This document shows, piece after piece, positions 42,706 to 53,800 of a stretch of 64,000 nt of DNA. The notes beneath the pieces were generated by a model that ran no database searches, had not been told where the DNA came from, and saw only the letters and a list, made by a program, of their open reading frames with translations. How positions within the stretch are numbered: the first letter of the stretch is position 1; every line of letters begins with the position of its first letter. The translations under genes were made by a program, and so were the position numbers. Source of the stretch: Terrimesophilobacter sp964651535 (GTDB taxonomy: Bacteria > Actinomycetota > Actinomycetes > Actinomycetales > Microbacteriaceae); assembly GCA_964651535.1 (NCBI GenBank), contig CAZYYE010000001.1, forward strand, positions 682,001 to 746,000, written 5' to 3'.

Positions 42706-44319
42706 GTGAAACTCAGACGTGTAGGAATGGCAGCGGGCGCGATCGCGCTCGTCTCGGCCATGGCCCTGACCGGGTGCGCCCCGGCAGGAGACGCGGGAGG
42801 CGGTGGCGGCGACTCCGCCGCGATCATCACGGCGAACAGCTCCGAGCCGCAGAATCCGTTGATTCCGACCAACACCAACGAGGTTGGTGGTGGAAAGATC
42901 CTCGACTCCATTTTCGCCGGATTGATCTACTACGACGGCAAGGGTGCTCCGCACAACGATGTCGCCGAATCGATCACGACCGACGACAACATCACATTCA
43001 CCGTGAAGATCAGGCCGGGACTGAAGTTCACCAACGGTGACCCTGTCGACGCCGACAGCTTCGTCACGGCGTGGAAGTACGGTGCTCTTGCGAGCAATGC
43101 GCAGCTTTCCAGCTACTTCTTCGAGGACATCGAAGGCTTCAGCTATGAGGAAGACACCGAGCTCACGGGTCTGAACGTCGTGGACGACACCACGTTCACG
43201 ATCAAGCTCACCTCCGCACTGTCGGACTTCCCGCTGCGCCTGGGCTATTCCGCGTTCTACCCGCTGCCCAAGTCGGCGTGGGACGACCTGGCAGCCTTCG
43301 GCGAGAACCCATCGGGCAACGGCCCGTACATGCTCGCGGGTGACGGCGCCTGGAAGCACAACGAGAAGATTGACCTCGTTGTCAACCCGGACTACGACGG
43401 CCCACGCAAGCCCGCGAACGGTGGACTCACGTTCACGTTCTACCAGAGCCAGGACGCAGCGTACGCTGACCTCCTCGGTGGCAACCTCGACGTTCTGGAT
43501 GCAATCCCGAACAGCGCGTTCGCTACCTTCGAGTCTGACCTCGGCGACCGTGCCGTGAACCAGGCCGCGGCGATCTTCCAGTCCTTCACCATCCCGGAGC
43601 GCCTCGCGCACTTCAGTGGCGAAGAGGGCAACCTGCGTCGCAAGGCGCTGTCCATGTCGATCAACCGCCAGGAGATCACCGACGTGATCTTCGAAGGAAC
43701 CCGCACGCCGGCCTCCGACTTCACCTCCCCGGTGATCGCCGGTTGGACCGACAAGCTCAAGGGTGCCGAAGTTCTGGCGTTCAACCCGGATGAGGCGAAG
43801 AAGCTGTGGGCCGAGGCCGACGCCATCTCGCCGTGGACGGGCCAGTTCCAGATCGCCTACAACGCGGATGGCGGGCACCAGGGCTGGGTTGACGCTGTCA
43901 TCAACAGCATCAAGAACACCCTCGGAATTGACGCAGCGGGCGCTCCGTACCCGACGTTCAAGGAAGCACGCACTCTCATCACGAACCGGGAAATCCAGAC
44001 CCCGTTCCGCACGGGATGGCAGGCTGACTACCCGGGTCTGTTCAACTTCCTGGGACCGCTCTACGCGACCAACGCCGGATCCAACGACGGTGACTACTCG
44101 AACCCGGAGTTCGACGCGTTGCTGAAGCAGGGCTCGACGGCGTCCGATCTGGATGAGGCGAACGGCTACTTCCAGAAGGCGCAGGAGATCCTGCTTGAGG
44201 ACCTGCCGGTTCTCCCGCTGTGGTACTCGAACGTCACGGGCGGATTCGGCACCGACGTATCCAACGTGCAGTTCGGCTGGAACTCGGTACCGCTGTACTA
44301 CGAGATCACCAAGAAGTAA
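42706..44319 (+). CDS. ABC transporter solute-binding lipoprotein, peptide/nickel family (system 2)
   Basis: 537 residues, SBP_bac_5. Lipobox L-T-G-C, Cys24. Segments include NEVGGGKILDSIFAGL, LKFTNGDPVDADSFVTAW and NLRRKALSMSINRQEIT. GTG 42706 follows AGGAGG (42697-42702); its leader and first codons (V-K-x-R-R) closely match those of lipoprotein 1, so the two systems are probably related by duplication. Similar proteins bind oligopeptides. Confidence 0.94.
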   Translation: MKLRRVGMAAGAIALVSAMALTGCAPAGDAGGGGGDSAAIITANSSEPQNPLIPTNTNEVGGGKILDSIFAGLIYYDGKGAPHNDVAESITTDDNITFTVKIRPGLKFTNGDPVDADSFVTAWKYGALASNAQLSSYFFEDIEGFSYEEDTELTGLNVVDDTTFTIKLTSALSDFPLRLGYSAFYPLPKSAWDDLAAFGENPSGNGPYMLAGDGAWKHNEKIDLVVNPDYDGPRKPANGGLTFTFYQSQDAAYADLLGGNLDVLDAIPNSAFATFESDLGDRAVNQAAAIFQSFTIPERLAHFSGEEGNLRRKALSMSINRQEITDVIFEGTRTPASDFTSPVIAGWTDKLKGAEVLAFNPDEAKKLWAEADAISPWTGQFQIAYNADGGHQGWVDAVINSIKNTLGIDAAGAPYPTFKEARTLITNREIQTPFRTGWQADYPGLFNFLGPLYATNAGSNDGDYSNPEFDALLKQGSTASDLDEANGYFQKAQEILLEDLPVLPLWYSNVTGGFGTDVSNVQFGWNSVPLYYEITKK

Positions 44320-44342
44320 CACCCGTTTCCAACAGGTGAGTG

Positions 44343-44373
44343 CGAGGGGTGGCGAAACTAACGTCACCCCTCG
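44343..44373 (+). terminator. hairpin after lipoprotein 2
   Basis: CGAGGGGTG (44343-44351) and CACCCCTCG (44365-44373), 9-bp perfect stem, 13-base loop, followed by a T-rich GTACTGTCTTT. Partial terminator between lipoprotein and permease genes, as in system 1. Confidence 0.75.
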
Positions 44374-44477
44374 TACTGTCTTTGGCTTTGCTCGCGCTCT
44401 GGTAGCGTCGAAAAGCAAACAAGTGCAAACACAACTATGAATCAGATCTTCGAGATCCTCCTCGGCAAGGACGCCGC

Positions 44478-45407
44478 GTGACCCTGTATATCATCCGCCG
44501 CTTTCTGCAGGCGATCCCCGTGTTCTTCGGAACCACCCTCCTCATCTATTTCATGGTCTTCGTGATGCCGGGCGACCCGATCATTGCCCTGTTCGGCGAC
44601 AAGTCTCCGAACCCTGCCGTGATCGAGCAATTGCGCGCCCAGTACCACTTGGACCAGCCGTTCATCGTGCAGTACTTCCTCTATATCGGGGGCCTCTTCC
44701 AGGGCGACTTCGGAGTGTCGTTCTCCGGGGAACCCATCAATTCGATCCTGTTGCGGACGTTCCCCGTGACCGCGCAGCTCGCCACCATGGCGCTCGGCAT
44801 GCTCGCCGGGGCCGGAATTCTCGTCGGCCTTGTCTCGGGACTTCGCAAGGGAAAGTTTTTCGACAACTCATCCCTCGCGGTCAGCCTCATCCTCATTTCG
44901 TTGCCGATCTTCGTCACGGCGTTCGTTGTGCAGTACGTATTCGGTGTCTGGTTGGGCTGGTTCCGCACCACGGTGGGCAGCGGAGCACCCTTCCAGGATC
45001 TGATCATGCCGGCCGTCGTGCTCGCCTCGGCGACCTTCGCGCAAGTCATGCGGTTGACGCGCTCTTCGACCCTGGAAACCATGAATCAGGACTTTGTGCG
45101 CACCGCATACAGCAAGGGCTTGAGCCGCCGACGGGTCATTCCCGTGCACATCCTGAGGAACTCGCTCATTCCGAGCGTGACGTATCTCGCGACCGACTTC
45201 GGGGTGCTCCTCGTCGGCGCCACGATCACGGAGGGGATCTTCAACGTCCCCGGGGTCGGGAACACGCTCTACCAGGCGATCATCCGAGGCGAGGGCCCCA
45301 CGGTCGTCTCGTTCGTCACGGTCATGGTGCTTCTCTATCTGGCCGTAAACCTCATCGTCGACCTGCTTTATGGACTGCTGGACCCAAGGATTCGCTATGT
45401 CAAATGA
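44478..45407 (+). CDS. ABC transporter permease (DppB-like, system 2)
   Basis: 309 residues, six membrane helices, ordinary family length. Starts Y-I-I-R-R-F-L-Q-A-I-P-V, contains FVMPGDPI and the EAA-type QDFVRTAYSKGL with HILRNSLIPS. The start is GTG 44478. It overlaps the next gene by 11 bp. Confidence 0.95.
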   Translation: MTLYIIRRFLQAIPVFFGTTLLIYFMVFVMPGDPIIALFGDKSPNPAVIEQLRAQYHLDQPFIVQYFLYIGGLFQGDFGVSFSGEPINSILLRTFPVTAQLATMALGMLAGAGILVGLVSGLRKGKFFDNSSLAVSLILISLPIFVTAFVVQYVFGVWLGWFRTTVGSGAPFQDLIMPAVVLASATFAQVMRLTRSSTLETMNQDFVRTAYSKGLSRRRVIPVHILRNSLIPSVTYLATDFGVLLVGATITEGIFNVPGVGNTLYQAIIRGEGPTVVSFVTVMVLLYLAVNLIVDLLYGLLDPRIRYVK

Positions 45408-46380
45408 AACCGAACGCGCGCAACAGCCACGTGACGGCCGCGGGTCCACGATTCCGCACTACGTCGCGCCCGTCAGTGACGATCAGACCTTCGGAGTCGA
45501 TGCCGTACGGGTCGCGGAGCGGCGCAGCAATCTGTGGCTTGACGCCTGGCGGGACTTGAAGGGGCGACCGCTTTTCTGGATTTCCTCCTTCCTGATCCTT
45601 GCGCTCGTCGTCATCGCCCTGTTCCCGTGGCTGTTCACCGATACGCCGCCGAACGACGAATGCTATTTGTCCAACAGCCACGGTGGACCCTCTGACGGGC
45701 ACCCCCTCGGTTACACGAAACTCGGCTGCGACATTTATTCTCGAATTCTCTTCGGCGCTTCGACGTCGCTCTCGGTCGGATTCATCGTCGTGGCCCTGAC
45801 GACCTTCCTTGGCCTGATTTTCGGAGCGTTCTCAGGGTTCTACGGAGGCTGGATCGACTCCGTGCTTTCCCGGGTCGGCGACATCTTCTTCTCGATCCCC
45901 TACATCCTTGCCGCGGTCGTCATCATGTCCGTGCTCTCCCAATACCGGAGCGTGTGGAGCATTTCGCTCGCGATCGGGCTTTTCGCGTGGCCGGCTACCG
46001 CAAGAGTGCTGAGGTCCGAAATATTCCGAGTGAAGAACGCGGACTTCGTGATGGCTTCGACCGCGTTGGGGATGTCGCGGATCAAGATCCTCATCAAGCA
46101 TGTTCTTCCGAACTCCATCGCACCCGTCATCGTCATCACAACGCTGTCGCTGGCGGGCGCCATTGTGGCCGAAGCGAGCCTTTCCTTCCTCGGTGTCGGA
46201 TTGGGCTCGGACATCATGTCGTGGGGAAATGACATCAATCAGGCCCAGACCTACTTGCGCACAGCTCCCCTCACGCTCGTTTACCCCTCCATTGCACTAT
46301 TCATTGCGGTGTTTGCGTTCATTTCGCTCGGCGAACTCGTACGGGACGCGCTCGACCCCAAAGCGAGGGCACAACGATGA
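45397..46380 (+). CDS. ABC transporter permease (DppC-like, system 2)
   Basis: 327 residues with BPD_transp_1 features: HPLGYTKLGCDIYSRILFG, KNADFVMASTALGMSRIKIL (EAA loop) and ASLSFLGVGLGSD. ATG 45397 (M-S-N-E-T) is preferred to an earlier GTG-like start inside the previous gene. Stop overlaps the ATPase start by ATGA. Confidence 0.94.
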   Translation: MSNETERAQQPRDGRGSTIPHYVAPVSDDQTFGVDAVRVAERRSNLWLDAWRDLKGRPLFWISSFLILALVVIALFPWLFTDTPPNDECYLSNSHGGPSDGHPLGYTKLGCDIYSRILFGASTSLSVGFIVVALTTFLGLIFGAFSGFYGGWIDSVLSRVGDIFFSIPYILAAVVIMSVLSQYRSVWSISLAIGLFAWPATARVLRSEIFRVKNADFVMASTALGMSRIKILIKHVLPNSIAPVIVITTLSLAGAIVAEASLSFLGVGLGSDIMSWGNDINQAQTYLRTAPLTLVYPSIALFIAVFAFISLGELVRDALDPKARAQR

Positions 46381-48137
46381 GCACTCCGGACCTCACTGCC
46401 GCGCGCGCGGCCGCAAGCGCGGGTTGGACCGCCCCTCTGCTGGAAGTACGAGACCTTCACGTGGGATTCCCGAGCCAGGACGGCATGGTCATGGCGCTCG
46501 ATGGCGTGAGCATGTCGGTCATGCCGGGCGGCACGGTCGCGGTCGTCGGCGAGTCCGGTTCTGGCAAGTCGACGATGGCGCACGCGATCATCAACCTGCT
46601 CCCGGGCTCCGGGCAGATCACGAGCGGCCAGGTGCTGTTCGACGGACGCGAATTGACCGCAATGTCCCGTGCGGAGATCGAGACTGTGCGGGGTCGCGGA
46701 ATCGGGTTCGTTCCCCAGGACCCCATGTCCAACCTCAACCCGGTGTGGAGCGTGGGGTTCCAGATGGAAGAAGCCGTGCGCGCGAACGGTGTGGCGTCCG
46801 GGCGCAGGGAGGTGAAGCTCGAGGCGACGAAAGCGCTCGAGCTCGCGGGCCTGAAGGATGCAGAGAAGCGTCTCAAGCAGTTCCCCCACCAGTTTTCAGG
46901 AGGTATGCGGCAGCGCGTCCTCATCGGGATGGGGCTTGCGGCTCGGCCGAAACTGCTCATTGCCGATGAGCCGACATCCGCACTCGACGTTACGGTTCAG
47001 AAAGTCATCCTCGACCACCTTGAGACGATGACGAGGGAGTCCGGCACGGCTCTGCTCTTCATCACCCATGATCTCGGACTGGCCGCCGAACGCGCTGAGC
47101 AGATAGTTGTGATGTACCGGGGTCGGATTGTCGAATCCGGTCCGTCGGTGGAGATCCTGCAGAATCCGCGTCACCCGTATACGCAGAGGCTCGTGTCCGC
47201 TGCTCCCAGTCTTGCCTCCCGCCGGATTCAGGCCTCTCACGTGAAAGCAAAGGTCGAAGGCGATGAGCCGGAGCTCGCTGCTCGGGAAAGTCCTACTGCG
47301 AAGGCGCGGGCAACGCGAAAGACGCTCTCCGGTGACGAAGGAGCCCCGGTCATCGTCGTTGACAACCTCACGAAAGTTTTCAAGATTCGTGGCGTGCGTG
47401 GCGTTGGCCGGTATTTGAAGGCAGTCGACGACGTGAGTTTCACGGTCGAGCGGGGAACGACCATGGCGCTCGTGGGGGAGTCCGGTTCGGGCAAGTCCAC
47501 CGTCGCGAAGCTCTTGCTGCAGTTGGAGGACTCAACGAGCGGCACGATCTCGATCGACGGACAGAACACGGCCGCTCTCGGCCGTCGGGAACTGTTCGAG
47601 CTTCGGAGCAAAATGCAGCCCGTGTTCCAGGACCCTTACGGGTCGCTGGACCCGCTGCGCAACATCCGCAACATCATCGCCGAGCCGCTCGTGATTCACA
47701 AGGTAGGCGACAAGGAGTTCCGCCGCCAACGCGTGAGTGACTTGTTGGAGCAGGTGGCGCTGCCGGCCAACCTGGCATCCCGGTATCCGGGCGAATTGTC
47801 CGGCGGGCAGCGCCAGCGAGTCGCCGTCGCCAGGGCGCTCGCACTCGAACCCGAGATCGTGATCCTCGACGAGGCAGTCTCCGCGCTCGACGTGCTCGTG
47901 CAGGGTCAAATCCTTTCGCTGCTCGCTGAACTGCAATCGGAACTCGGACTCACCTACCTCTTCATCACGCACGACCTCGCGGTCGTGCGCATGATCGCCG
48001 ACCGGGTTTGCGTCATGCGGCAAGGGCAGATCGTCGAGGCGTCGACGGTGGATGAAGTGTTCGACAACCCGAAGACGGACTACACGCGCGAGCTGCTCGC
48101 CGCGATCCCCGGCGCACGGCTCAAGCTCGGCGTGTGA
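46377..48137 (+). CDS. fused double ABC ATPase (DppD-DppF type, system 2)
   Basis: 586 residues with two ABC domains: GESGSGKSTMAHA, FSGGMRQRVLI, LLIADEPTSALDV in the first; GESGSGKSTVAKL, LSGGQRQRVAV, VILDEAVSALDV in the second (Walker B reads DEAVSALD, with Ala-Val replacing the more common P-T). A charged linker of about 45 residues (around 275-320) separates them. Completes transporter 2. Confidence 0.95.
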   Translation: MSTPDLTAARAAASAGWTAPLLEVRDLHVGFPSQDGMVMALDGVSMSVMPGGTVAVVGESGSGKSTMAHAIINLLPGSGQITSGQVLFDGRELTAMSRAEIETVRGRGIGFVPQDPMSNLNPVWSVGFQMEEAVRANGVASGRREVKLEATKALELAGLKDAEKRLKQFPHQFSGGMRQRVLIGMGLAARPKLLIADEPTSALDVTVQKVILDHLETMTRESGTALLFITHDLGLAAERAEQIVVMYRGRIVESGPSVEILQNPRHPYTQRLVSAAPSLASRRIQASHVKAKVEGDEPELAARESPTAKARATRKTLSGDEGAPVIVVDNLTKVFKIRGVRGVGRYLKAVDDVSFTVERGTTMALVGESGSGKSTVAKLLLQLEDSTSGTISIDGQNTAALGRRELFELRSKMQPVFQDPYGSLDPLRNIRNIIAEPLVIHKVGDKEFRRQRVSDLLEQVALPANLASRYPGELSGGQRQRVAVARALALEPEIVILDEAVSALDVLVQGQILSLLAELQSELGLTYLFITHDLAVVRMIADRVCVMRQGQIVEASTVDEVFDNPKTDYTRELLAAIPGARLKLGV

Positions 48138-48233
48138 GTCTGGTCTGGGGCCGTAGCCGGCCGCCGCGGCGGTGAAGCTCGGGCTCGTCAAGTAGTATTG
48201 ACTGCCCCCCAAAAGATCGAGGACAGTACAGCC

Positions 48234-50144
48234 ATGCCTATTGCCACCCGCAACGACTTGCGCAATGTGGCAATTGTCGCGCACGTCGACCACGGTAAGA
48301 CCACGCTCGTCGACGCCATGCTGCGCCAGACGAACTCGTTCGGCGAGCATGCGCACGTCGAGGAACGGGCCATGGACTCCGGCGACCTCGAACGGGAAAA
48401 GGGCATCACGATTCTGGCGAAGAACACGGCCATCAGCTATGCGGGGCTCCATGCCACCGATGGCCCCGTGACGATCAACGTGATCGACACCCCGGGCCAC
48501 GCCGACTTCGGCGGTGAGGTGGAACGCGGCCTTTCGATGGTGGATGGCGTCGTTCTGCTCGTGGATGCGAGCGAGGGCCCGTTGCCGCAAACGCGATTCG
48601 TGTTGCGCAAGGCGCTCGAGGCCAAGCTGCCCGTCATCCTGCTCGTCAACAAGACCGATAGGCCGGATGCCCGCATCGACTCCGTCGTCGCGGAAAGTCA
48701 GGATCTTCTGCTCGGCCTGGCGAGCGACCTCGTGGACGACGTCCCGGACCTCGACATCGACGCGATCCTCGATGTGCCCGTCGTGTACGCATCGGGGAGA
48801 AACGGCGCAGCGAGCCGCACGAAGCCGGCGAACGGCGAACTACCGGACAACGCCGACCTCGAGCCGCTCTTCGAGGCGATTCTCGAGCACATCCCTGCGC
48901 CGAGCTTCGACCCCGACGCGCCCCTTCAGGCGCACGTCACCAACCTCGACGCGTCGCCGTTCCTCGGGCGCCTCGCGCTTTTGCGAATCTTCAACGGCAC
49001 GCTGGGGAAGGGGCAGACCGTAGCTTGGGTGCGCAAGGACGGCGAAGTCCACAACGTGCGCGTGACAGAGCTGCTCATCACGAAAGCGCTCGATCGCTAC
49101 CCGGCGGAGAGTGCCGGCCCTGGCGACATCGTCGCGGTGGCCGGATTCGCCGACATCACGATCGGCGACACGCTCGCCGACCCGGACGACATCCGCCCGC
49201 TGCCGGCGATCACCGTCGACGACCCGGCGATTTCCATGACGATCGGCACGAATACGAGCCCGCTCGTCGGCAAGATCAAGGGACACAAGCTCACTGCCCG
49301 CATGGTCAAGGACCGTCTGGACCGCGAACTCATCGGCAACGTGTCGCTGCGCGTGCTCGACATCGGCCGCCCGGACGCCTGGGAGGTGCAGGGAAGAGGA
49401 GAACTGGCCCTCGCGATCCTCGTCGAGCAGATGCGCCGCGAAGGATTCGAACTCACGGTCGGAAAACCCCAGGTCGTCACGCGCCGCGTGGATGGCGCAG
49501 TGCACGAGCCCTACGAGCACTTGACGATCGATGCGCCGGAGGAACACCTCGGCGCAATCACTCAACTACTCGCGGCGCGAAAAGGCCGCATGGACGGCAT
49601 GAGCAACCACGGCAGCGGATGGGTCCGGATGGAGTTCATCGTCCCGTCGCGCGGACTCATCGGTTTCCGCACTGAGTTCCTCACGATCACGCGAGGCACC
49701 GGCATCGCGAACGCCATTCTGCACGGCTACGCAGAATGGGCGGGATCGATTGTCACCCGCAACACCGGGTCGATCGTTGCCGACCGCGCAGGAGTCGCCA
49801 CCCCGTTCGCGATGGTTGCACTGCAGGAGCGCATGACGTTCTTCGTCGAGCCTACGCAGGAAGTGTACGAAGGCATGGTCGTCGGCGAGAACTCGCGTTC
49901 CGAAGACATGGACGTGAACATCACGAAGGAAAAGCAGCTCACGAACATGCGTCAGTCGACCTCCGACACGTTCGAGCGGATGACGCCGTCGCGCCAGCTC
50001 ACTCTCGAGCAATGCCTCGAGTTCGCACGCGAAGACGAGTGCGTCGAGGTCACTCCCGAGTTCGTGCGAATCCGCAAGGTCGAACTTGACCAGAACGCGC
50101 GCGCCCGCGCGACGGCGAGCCTCAAGCGGGCCAACGCGAGCTGA
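48234..50144 (+). CDS. typA: translational GTPase TypA/BipA
   Basis: Ribosome-associated GTPase of the elongation-factor family, involved in stress and low-temperature ribosome assembly. 636 residues. G1 AHVDHGKTTL, switch I RAMDSGDLEREKGITI, G3 DTPGHADFGGEV, G4 NKTDR. C-terminal BipA domain includes GSGWVRMEFIVPSRGLIGFR and the NITKEKQLTNMRQST segment. ATG 48234 has GAGGA 10-14 bases upstream; a TTG at 48198 in frame is less likely. Confidence 0.96.
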   Translation: MPIATRNDLRNVAIVAHVDHGKTTLVDAMLRQTNSFGEHAHVEERAMDSGDLEREKGITILAKNTAISYAGLHATDGPVTINVIDTPGHADFGGEVERGLSMVDGVVLLVDASEGPLPQTRFVLRKALEAKLPVILLVNKTDRPDARIDSVVAESQDLLLGLASDLVDDVPDLDIDAILDVPVVYASGRNGAASRTKPANGELPDNADLEPLFEAILEHIPAPSFDPDAPLQAHVTNLDASPFLGRLALLRIFNGTLGKGQTVAWVRKDGEVHNVRVTELLITKALDRYPAESAGPGDIVAVAGFADITIGDTLADPDDIRPLPAITVDDPAISMTIGTNTSPLVGKIKGHKLTARMVKDRLDRELIGNVSLRVLDIGRPDAWEVQGRGELALAILVEQMRREGFELTVGKPQVVTRRVDGAVHEPYEHLTIDAPEEHLGAITQLLAARKGRMDGMSNHGSGWVRMEFIVPSRGLIGFRTEFLTITRGTGIANAILHGYAEWAGSIVTRNTGSIVADRAGVATPFAMVALQERMTFFVEPTQEVYEGMVVGENSRSEDMDVNITKEKQLTNMRQSTSDTFERMTPSRQLTLEQCLEFAREDECVEVTPEFVRIRKVELDQNARARATASLKRANAS

Positions 50145-50245
50145 GCAGTTCTGCGCGGGGATCCGCAGTTTAAGGACAGTCACAGCCGCGCGGATAGCCT
50201 CGAAGGGTGGAGCCCGCGACCCCGCGGGTTCCCTGAAGGAGGACC

Positions 50246-50842
50246 GTGAGCGTGACGAATGGCACACGACGATCACTTCGCCGGAGGGTGGCGCTCATCG
50301 CCGGCGTGGTGCTCATCGGGGTTTCCGGATGCGCGACCACGGGCATCGGCGGAGAGGGCGCACTGCCAACAGCCTCGCCGAGCGCGTCGACGGAAAGCGA
50401 CGAAAGCATGCGGACGGCAGCTCTCGTCGCCGCCGAGGAGTGCTTCCCTGGAATCTGGATCATGGACTCCGACACGTGGGGTTCGTTGCTCGCGGAAGCC
50501 GGAGTTCTCGCGTCGGAGTCGATCGACGGCACAGCTCGGCTCGTCGCGTACCCCGACGGCACACTGAGCACAGAGCTCATCGGGTGGAGTTACGAGATCC
50601 ACATGCCGCCGAACCCGATTCTGGGTGATCAGGCACCCAAGACCATGACGATCTCGACGGATTCATCGGAGCCGGGAACCTACGAGATCGACCCCGCGGG
50701 CACGATCACGGTGACCGGCCACGAAAGGGAAACGGAAGGTGCGGGCTTCCAGTCGCCGCGGTCGTTCTCGTGCGAAGGCAGCCGGCTGATCGAAACGGTG
50801 GACGCCCTGGCGGGTGAGGTCGTGTACTACCGGAGAGGCTGA
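50246..50842 (+). CDS. putative lipoprotein
   Basis: 198 residues. Lipobox V-S-G-C at about residue 29 (Cys29), then a Ser/Thr-rich linker. I do not recognise a domain; homologues seem limited to actinobacteria, but I could not search. GAAGGAGG (50235-50242) is three bases from GTG 50246 and nine from GTG 50252, so the true start may be the second. It stands alone between typA and a convergent regulator. Confidence 0.75.
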   Translation: MSVTNGTRRSLRRRVALIAGVVLIGVSGCATTGIGGEGALPTASPSASTESDESMRTAALVAAEECFPGIWIMDSDTWGSLLAEAGVLASESIDGTARLVAYPDGTLSTELIGWSYEIHMPPNPILGDQAPKTMTISTDSSEPGTYEIDPAGTITVTGHERETEGAGFQSPRSFSCEGSRLIETVDALAGEVVYYRRG

Positions 50843-50861
50843 CCCTCTGGGCCGCTTCTGC

Positions 50862-53800
50862 TCAACTTGCAAGCTCCAGCATCATCGCGCGGTGGTGGTC
50901 GCGCGCCAGTCGCGCCTGACCCTCGACCCCGAGCGACTCGAGGGCCGCGATGAGGCCGAGATGCGCGCGTTCGTCGTAGGGGTCGATGCCGAGAACCCGG
51001 CGATAGGATTCCGCCGCGAGAAGCAGGTTGCCTCGATTCGCGGCCGATTCCGCACGCAGCCGGCACAGTGCGGCAAACGAGTTCTGCGCCTGGAACCTCA
51101 ACTGCTGCACCCAGTCCGCGTAGGGTTCGTCGGGGAATGCCTCGCCCGTGTACAGCTCGATAGCCCTCGTGAGCGCGGCATCGCGATTCGGTTCGCGCTC
51201 GGCGATCGCGCCGGCCGAGGATCGGAGAAAGTTCTCGACGTCGATGTCCAGTTCGTCGATGTTCAATTGGAGCACATTGCGGTCGGCGCGAAGAAAGCTT
51301 TGCGGAGGGTGGGAGCGCGCGGGATCGAGCGCGCGTCGCACCGTGCTCATCGCGACCGACATCCGGTTGCTCAGCGTCGCTGGGGCCTCGCCCGGCCACA
51401 GGACATCCATGACTCGCTCCCGCGAGACGGCCGCGCCGCGCTCCGCGACGAGCAATTGCACGAGTGCTCTCGCTTTGCGCGACGTCCAATGCGCAAGTGA
51501 ACCATCGGCGCCGATGACCTCGAATCTTCCCAGAATCGAGATCGTCGGCCGCGAGCGAACGGACGATTTCGCGGAGTCGGGTGCGCCCGCGGTGTCTTCC
51601 AATGCAGCACCATGTGCGTCGAGCACAGTTTCGGCCCGGTGAACGAGGCCGGAAAGCGCAAGCCTCCGCGCCGCCGCGAGAGCCTGCGCCGCGAGGGAAA
51701 CTGCTTCCTGCCCTGCATCGGCCTCGGTCGACGCACCCAGGGCTTCGGCGACGTCGAGCCAGGACTCCACGAGCCAGGGGATTGCTCCGGCCTGAGTGCA
51801 CACCCGAACGGACTCGCGGTGGTGGGAGAGCGCTTCGTCGTGACGGCCCAGTACTCCGGCGAGCAGTCCGAGCGGCCGCGAAACCGTGCCCCACGCGGCG
51901 ACGCCAAGTCCGATCGGCACGAGGCGAGTGGCATACGGAATGAGGGCGTCGCGCAATGCGCGAGCTCGATGCTCGTCGCCCACAATGGCAGCGACCTCGG
52001 ACATCGCGGACATCGTGAGAAACCAGTGGCGGTCCCGAGGAATCTCCGAGAGAGGACGGATCTGCGCGAGCGCGCCAGCCGCGTCATCCAGCCGTCCCTG
52101 TGTTGCCCACAGCCACGCGAGCACCGCTGACCACACATCCCGGTCGGGCTCACTCTCGCGCGCGTGCAGATAGTACGGCTCGAGCTCGCTCGTGCGACCC
52201 TGCATCCACCTCACGACCGAAATCTGCGCGATCCAGGCAGACTGCGCATCCGGGTCCCGGTGGCGTTGCGCAAGTTCGAACGACGACTTCGCTAGTTGCT
52301 CGGCGAGGTCGGCATTTCCCTCCAGGAGCGCGCGCGAACAGCGGAACCAACCGGCGTGTCGGGAGTCTCGCAGTTCGCTGAATGCATCGGCCTCATGGTG
52401 TCGTGGTTCGAGCTCGGCATCGATTGCCCGAATGTCTCCCGACTCGAGGAATGCCGCGAGAAGAAGGAAGTAACCCTGCGATGCGAGATCTCGATCGCCG
52501 TGCAGTCGCGCAATCGAAAGCACTCTCCGGGCAGAGTGCAGGCGAGCGTCGAGGGTGTCCGGGTCGAGGTTCGCGGCGATGTCGGCGACGAGCGCATAGC
52601 CGAGGGCGAGATCGTCGCCCGTGCGCTCCGCCATGGCGAGTGCCGCGGCCGCCGTGGTTTGCGCCACCGACGCATCCGCGTTCATGAGCTGAGCTGCGGC
52701 AAGAGTCGCAAGCAAGCGCGCTCGCAAAGGGCTCGCGACGGCAGGGATGGCAGACAGCGCCGTCGTGCAGCGCGTCGCGCGCGCGAGCGCGGCGTCGCCC
52801 GTGAAGTCGAGTCGGAATCCCGGACCGAGCGCTGCGAGCGCCAGTGCGGAAGTGTCGCCATCGCGCACCGCCTGCTCCCACGCCTCGTCGATCGAGCGTT
52901 CCGCTTCCACGTAGTCGCCCGCTGCCCACTGGGCGGATCCACGTTCGATGACCACGCGGGTTCTCCGTGCGGCATCCCCAACGCCGAAGACGTCGATGAC
53001 CCGCAGTGCCTGCCGAAAGTGCGTCACTGCGTTCTCGAATGCAAGAGCCGCCATGGCCTCGCGGCCGGCGACCTCGCACGCACCGAGTGCCTCTTCGGCG
53101 TGCTCGGCGCCCGAATGCAACAGGTGGTGCGCGCGTTCGGCTCCGCGTCCCCGCCGGTCGCGCAGGACTTCAGCGCAACGATGGTGCAGAGTGCGAATGT
53201 GATCCTGCGTCGAGAGTTCGACCGCAGCATTGGCGAGCAGGATGTGGGCGAACGCGATCTCTCCGCCGAGTTCGGCTCGGTCTCCAGGGGAGGACGAGCG
53301 GACGAGCACGCCCGCGTCGATCGATGGCGTCAGGTCCGCCTGGACGATTTGCTCCGTTTTCCCCAGTAGTTGCGCGAGTTTCTGCGGCGCGAGCGGACGA
53401 CCGTGCACCGCGATGGCGGACAGCGCGATCCTGGACGCGTCGGGAAGCTGCTCGAGACGGCTTCGGGTGACGGATCGCAACGAGCTGTCGGTCGTCACTC
53501 CGAGAAATCCGGGGGCCGCATGGAGCTCGCCCCGAGTCACCCACAACCTCAGGACTTGCTCGACGAAGAGTGGGTTGCCGCCGGTGATGGCGTGAAGTTC
53601 CGCCGCTTCCGGCCCGTGTTCCGGAATGAGCGTGTGCAACTCTGCGATCGAAAGGCCGTGGAGGTCGATGCGCGCACCCACCTGTTCGAGGATCGCGATC
53701 TTCTCGCGGACGACCGGGTCGCGGACTTCTGCCGGGCGGAACGTGCCGATGAACAGGATGCGTTGCGCACGCCGTTCGTGGGCGAGGAAGCGCAGGAGGG

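Noticed and set aside
42484..44418. Long minus-strand open frame (about 640 codons) opposite lipoprotein 2 and its flanks
   Set aside because: Arises from codon bias of the real plus-strand gene; low-complexity Arg/Val content and no ribosome site or domain.
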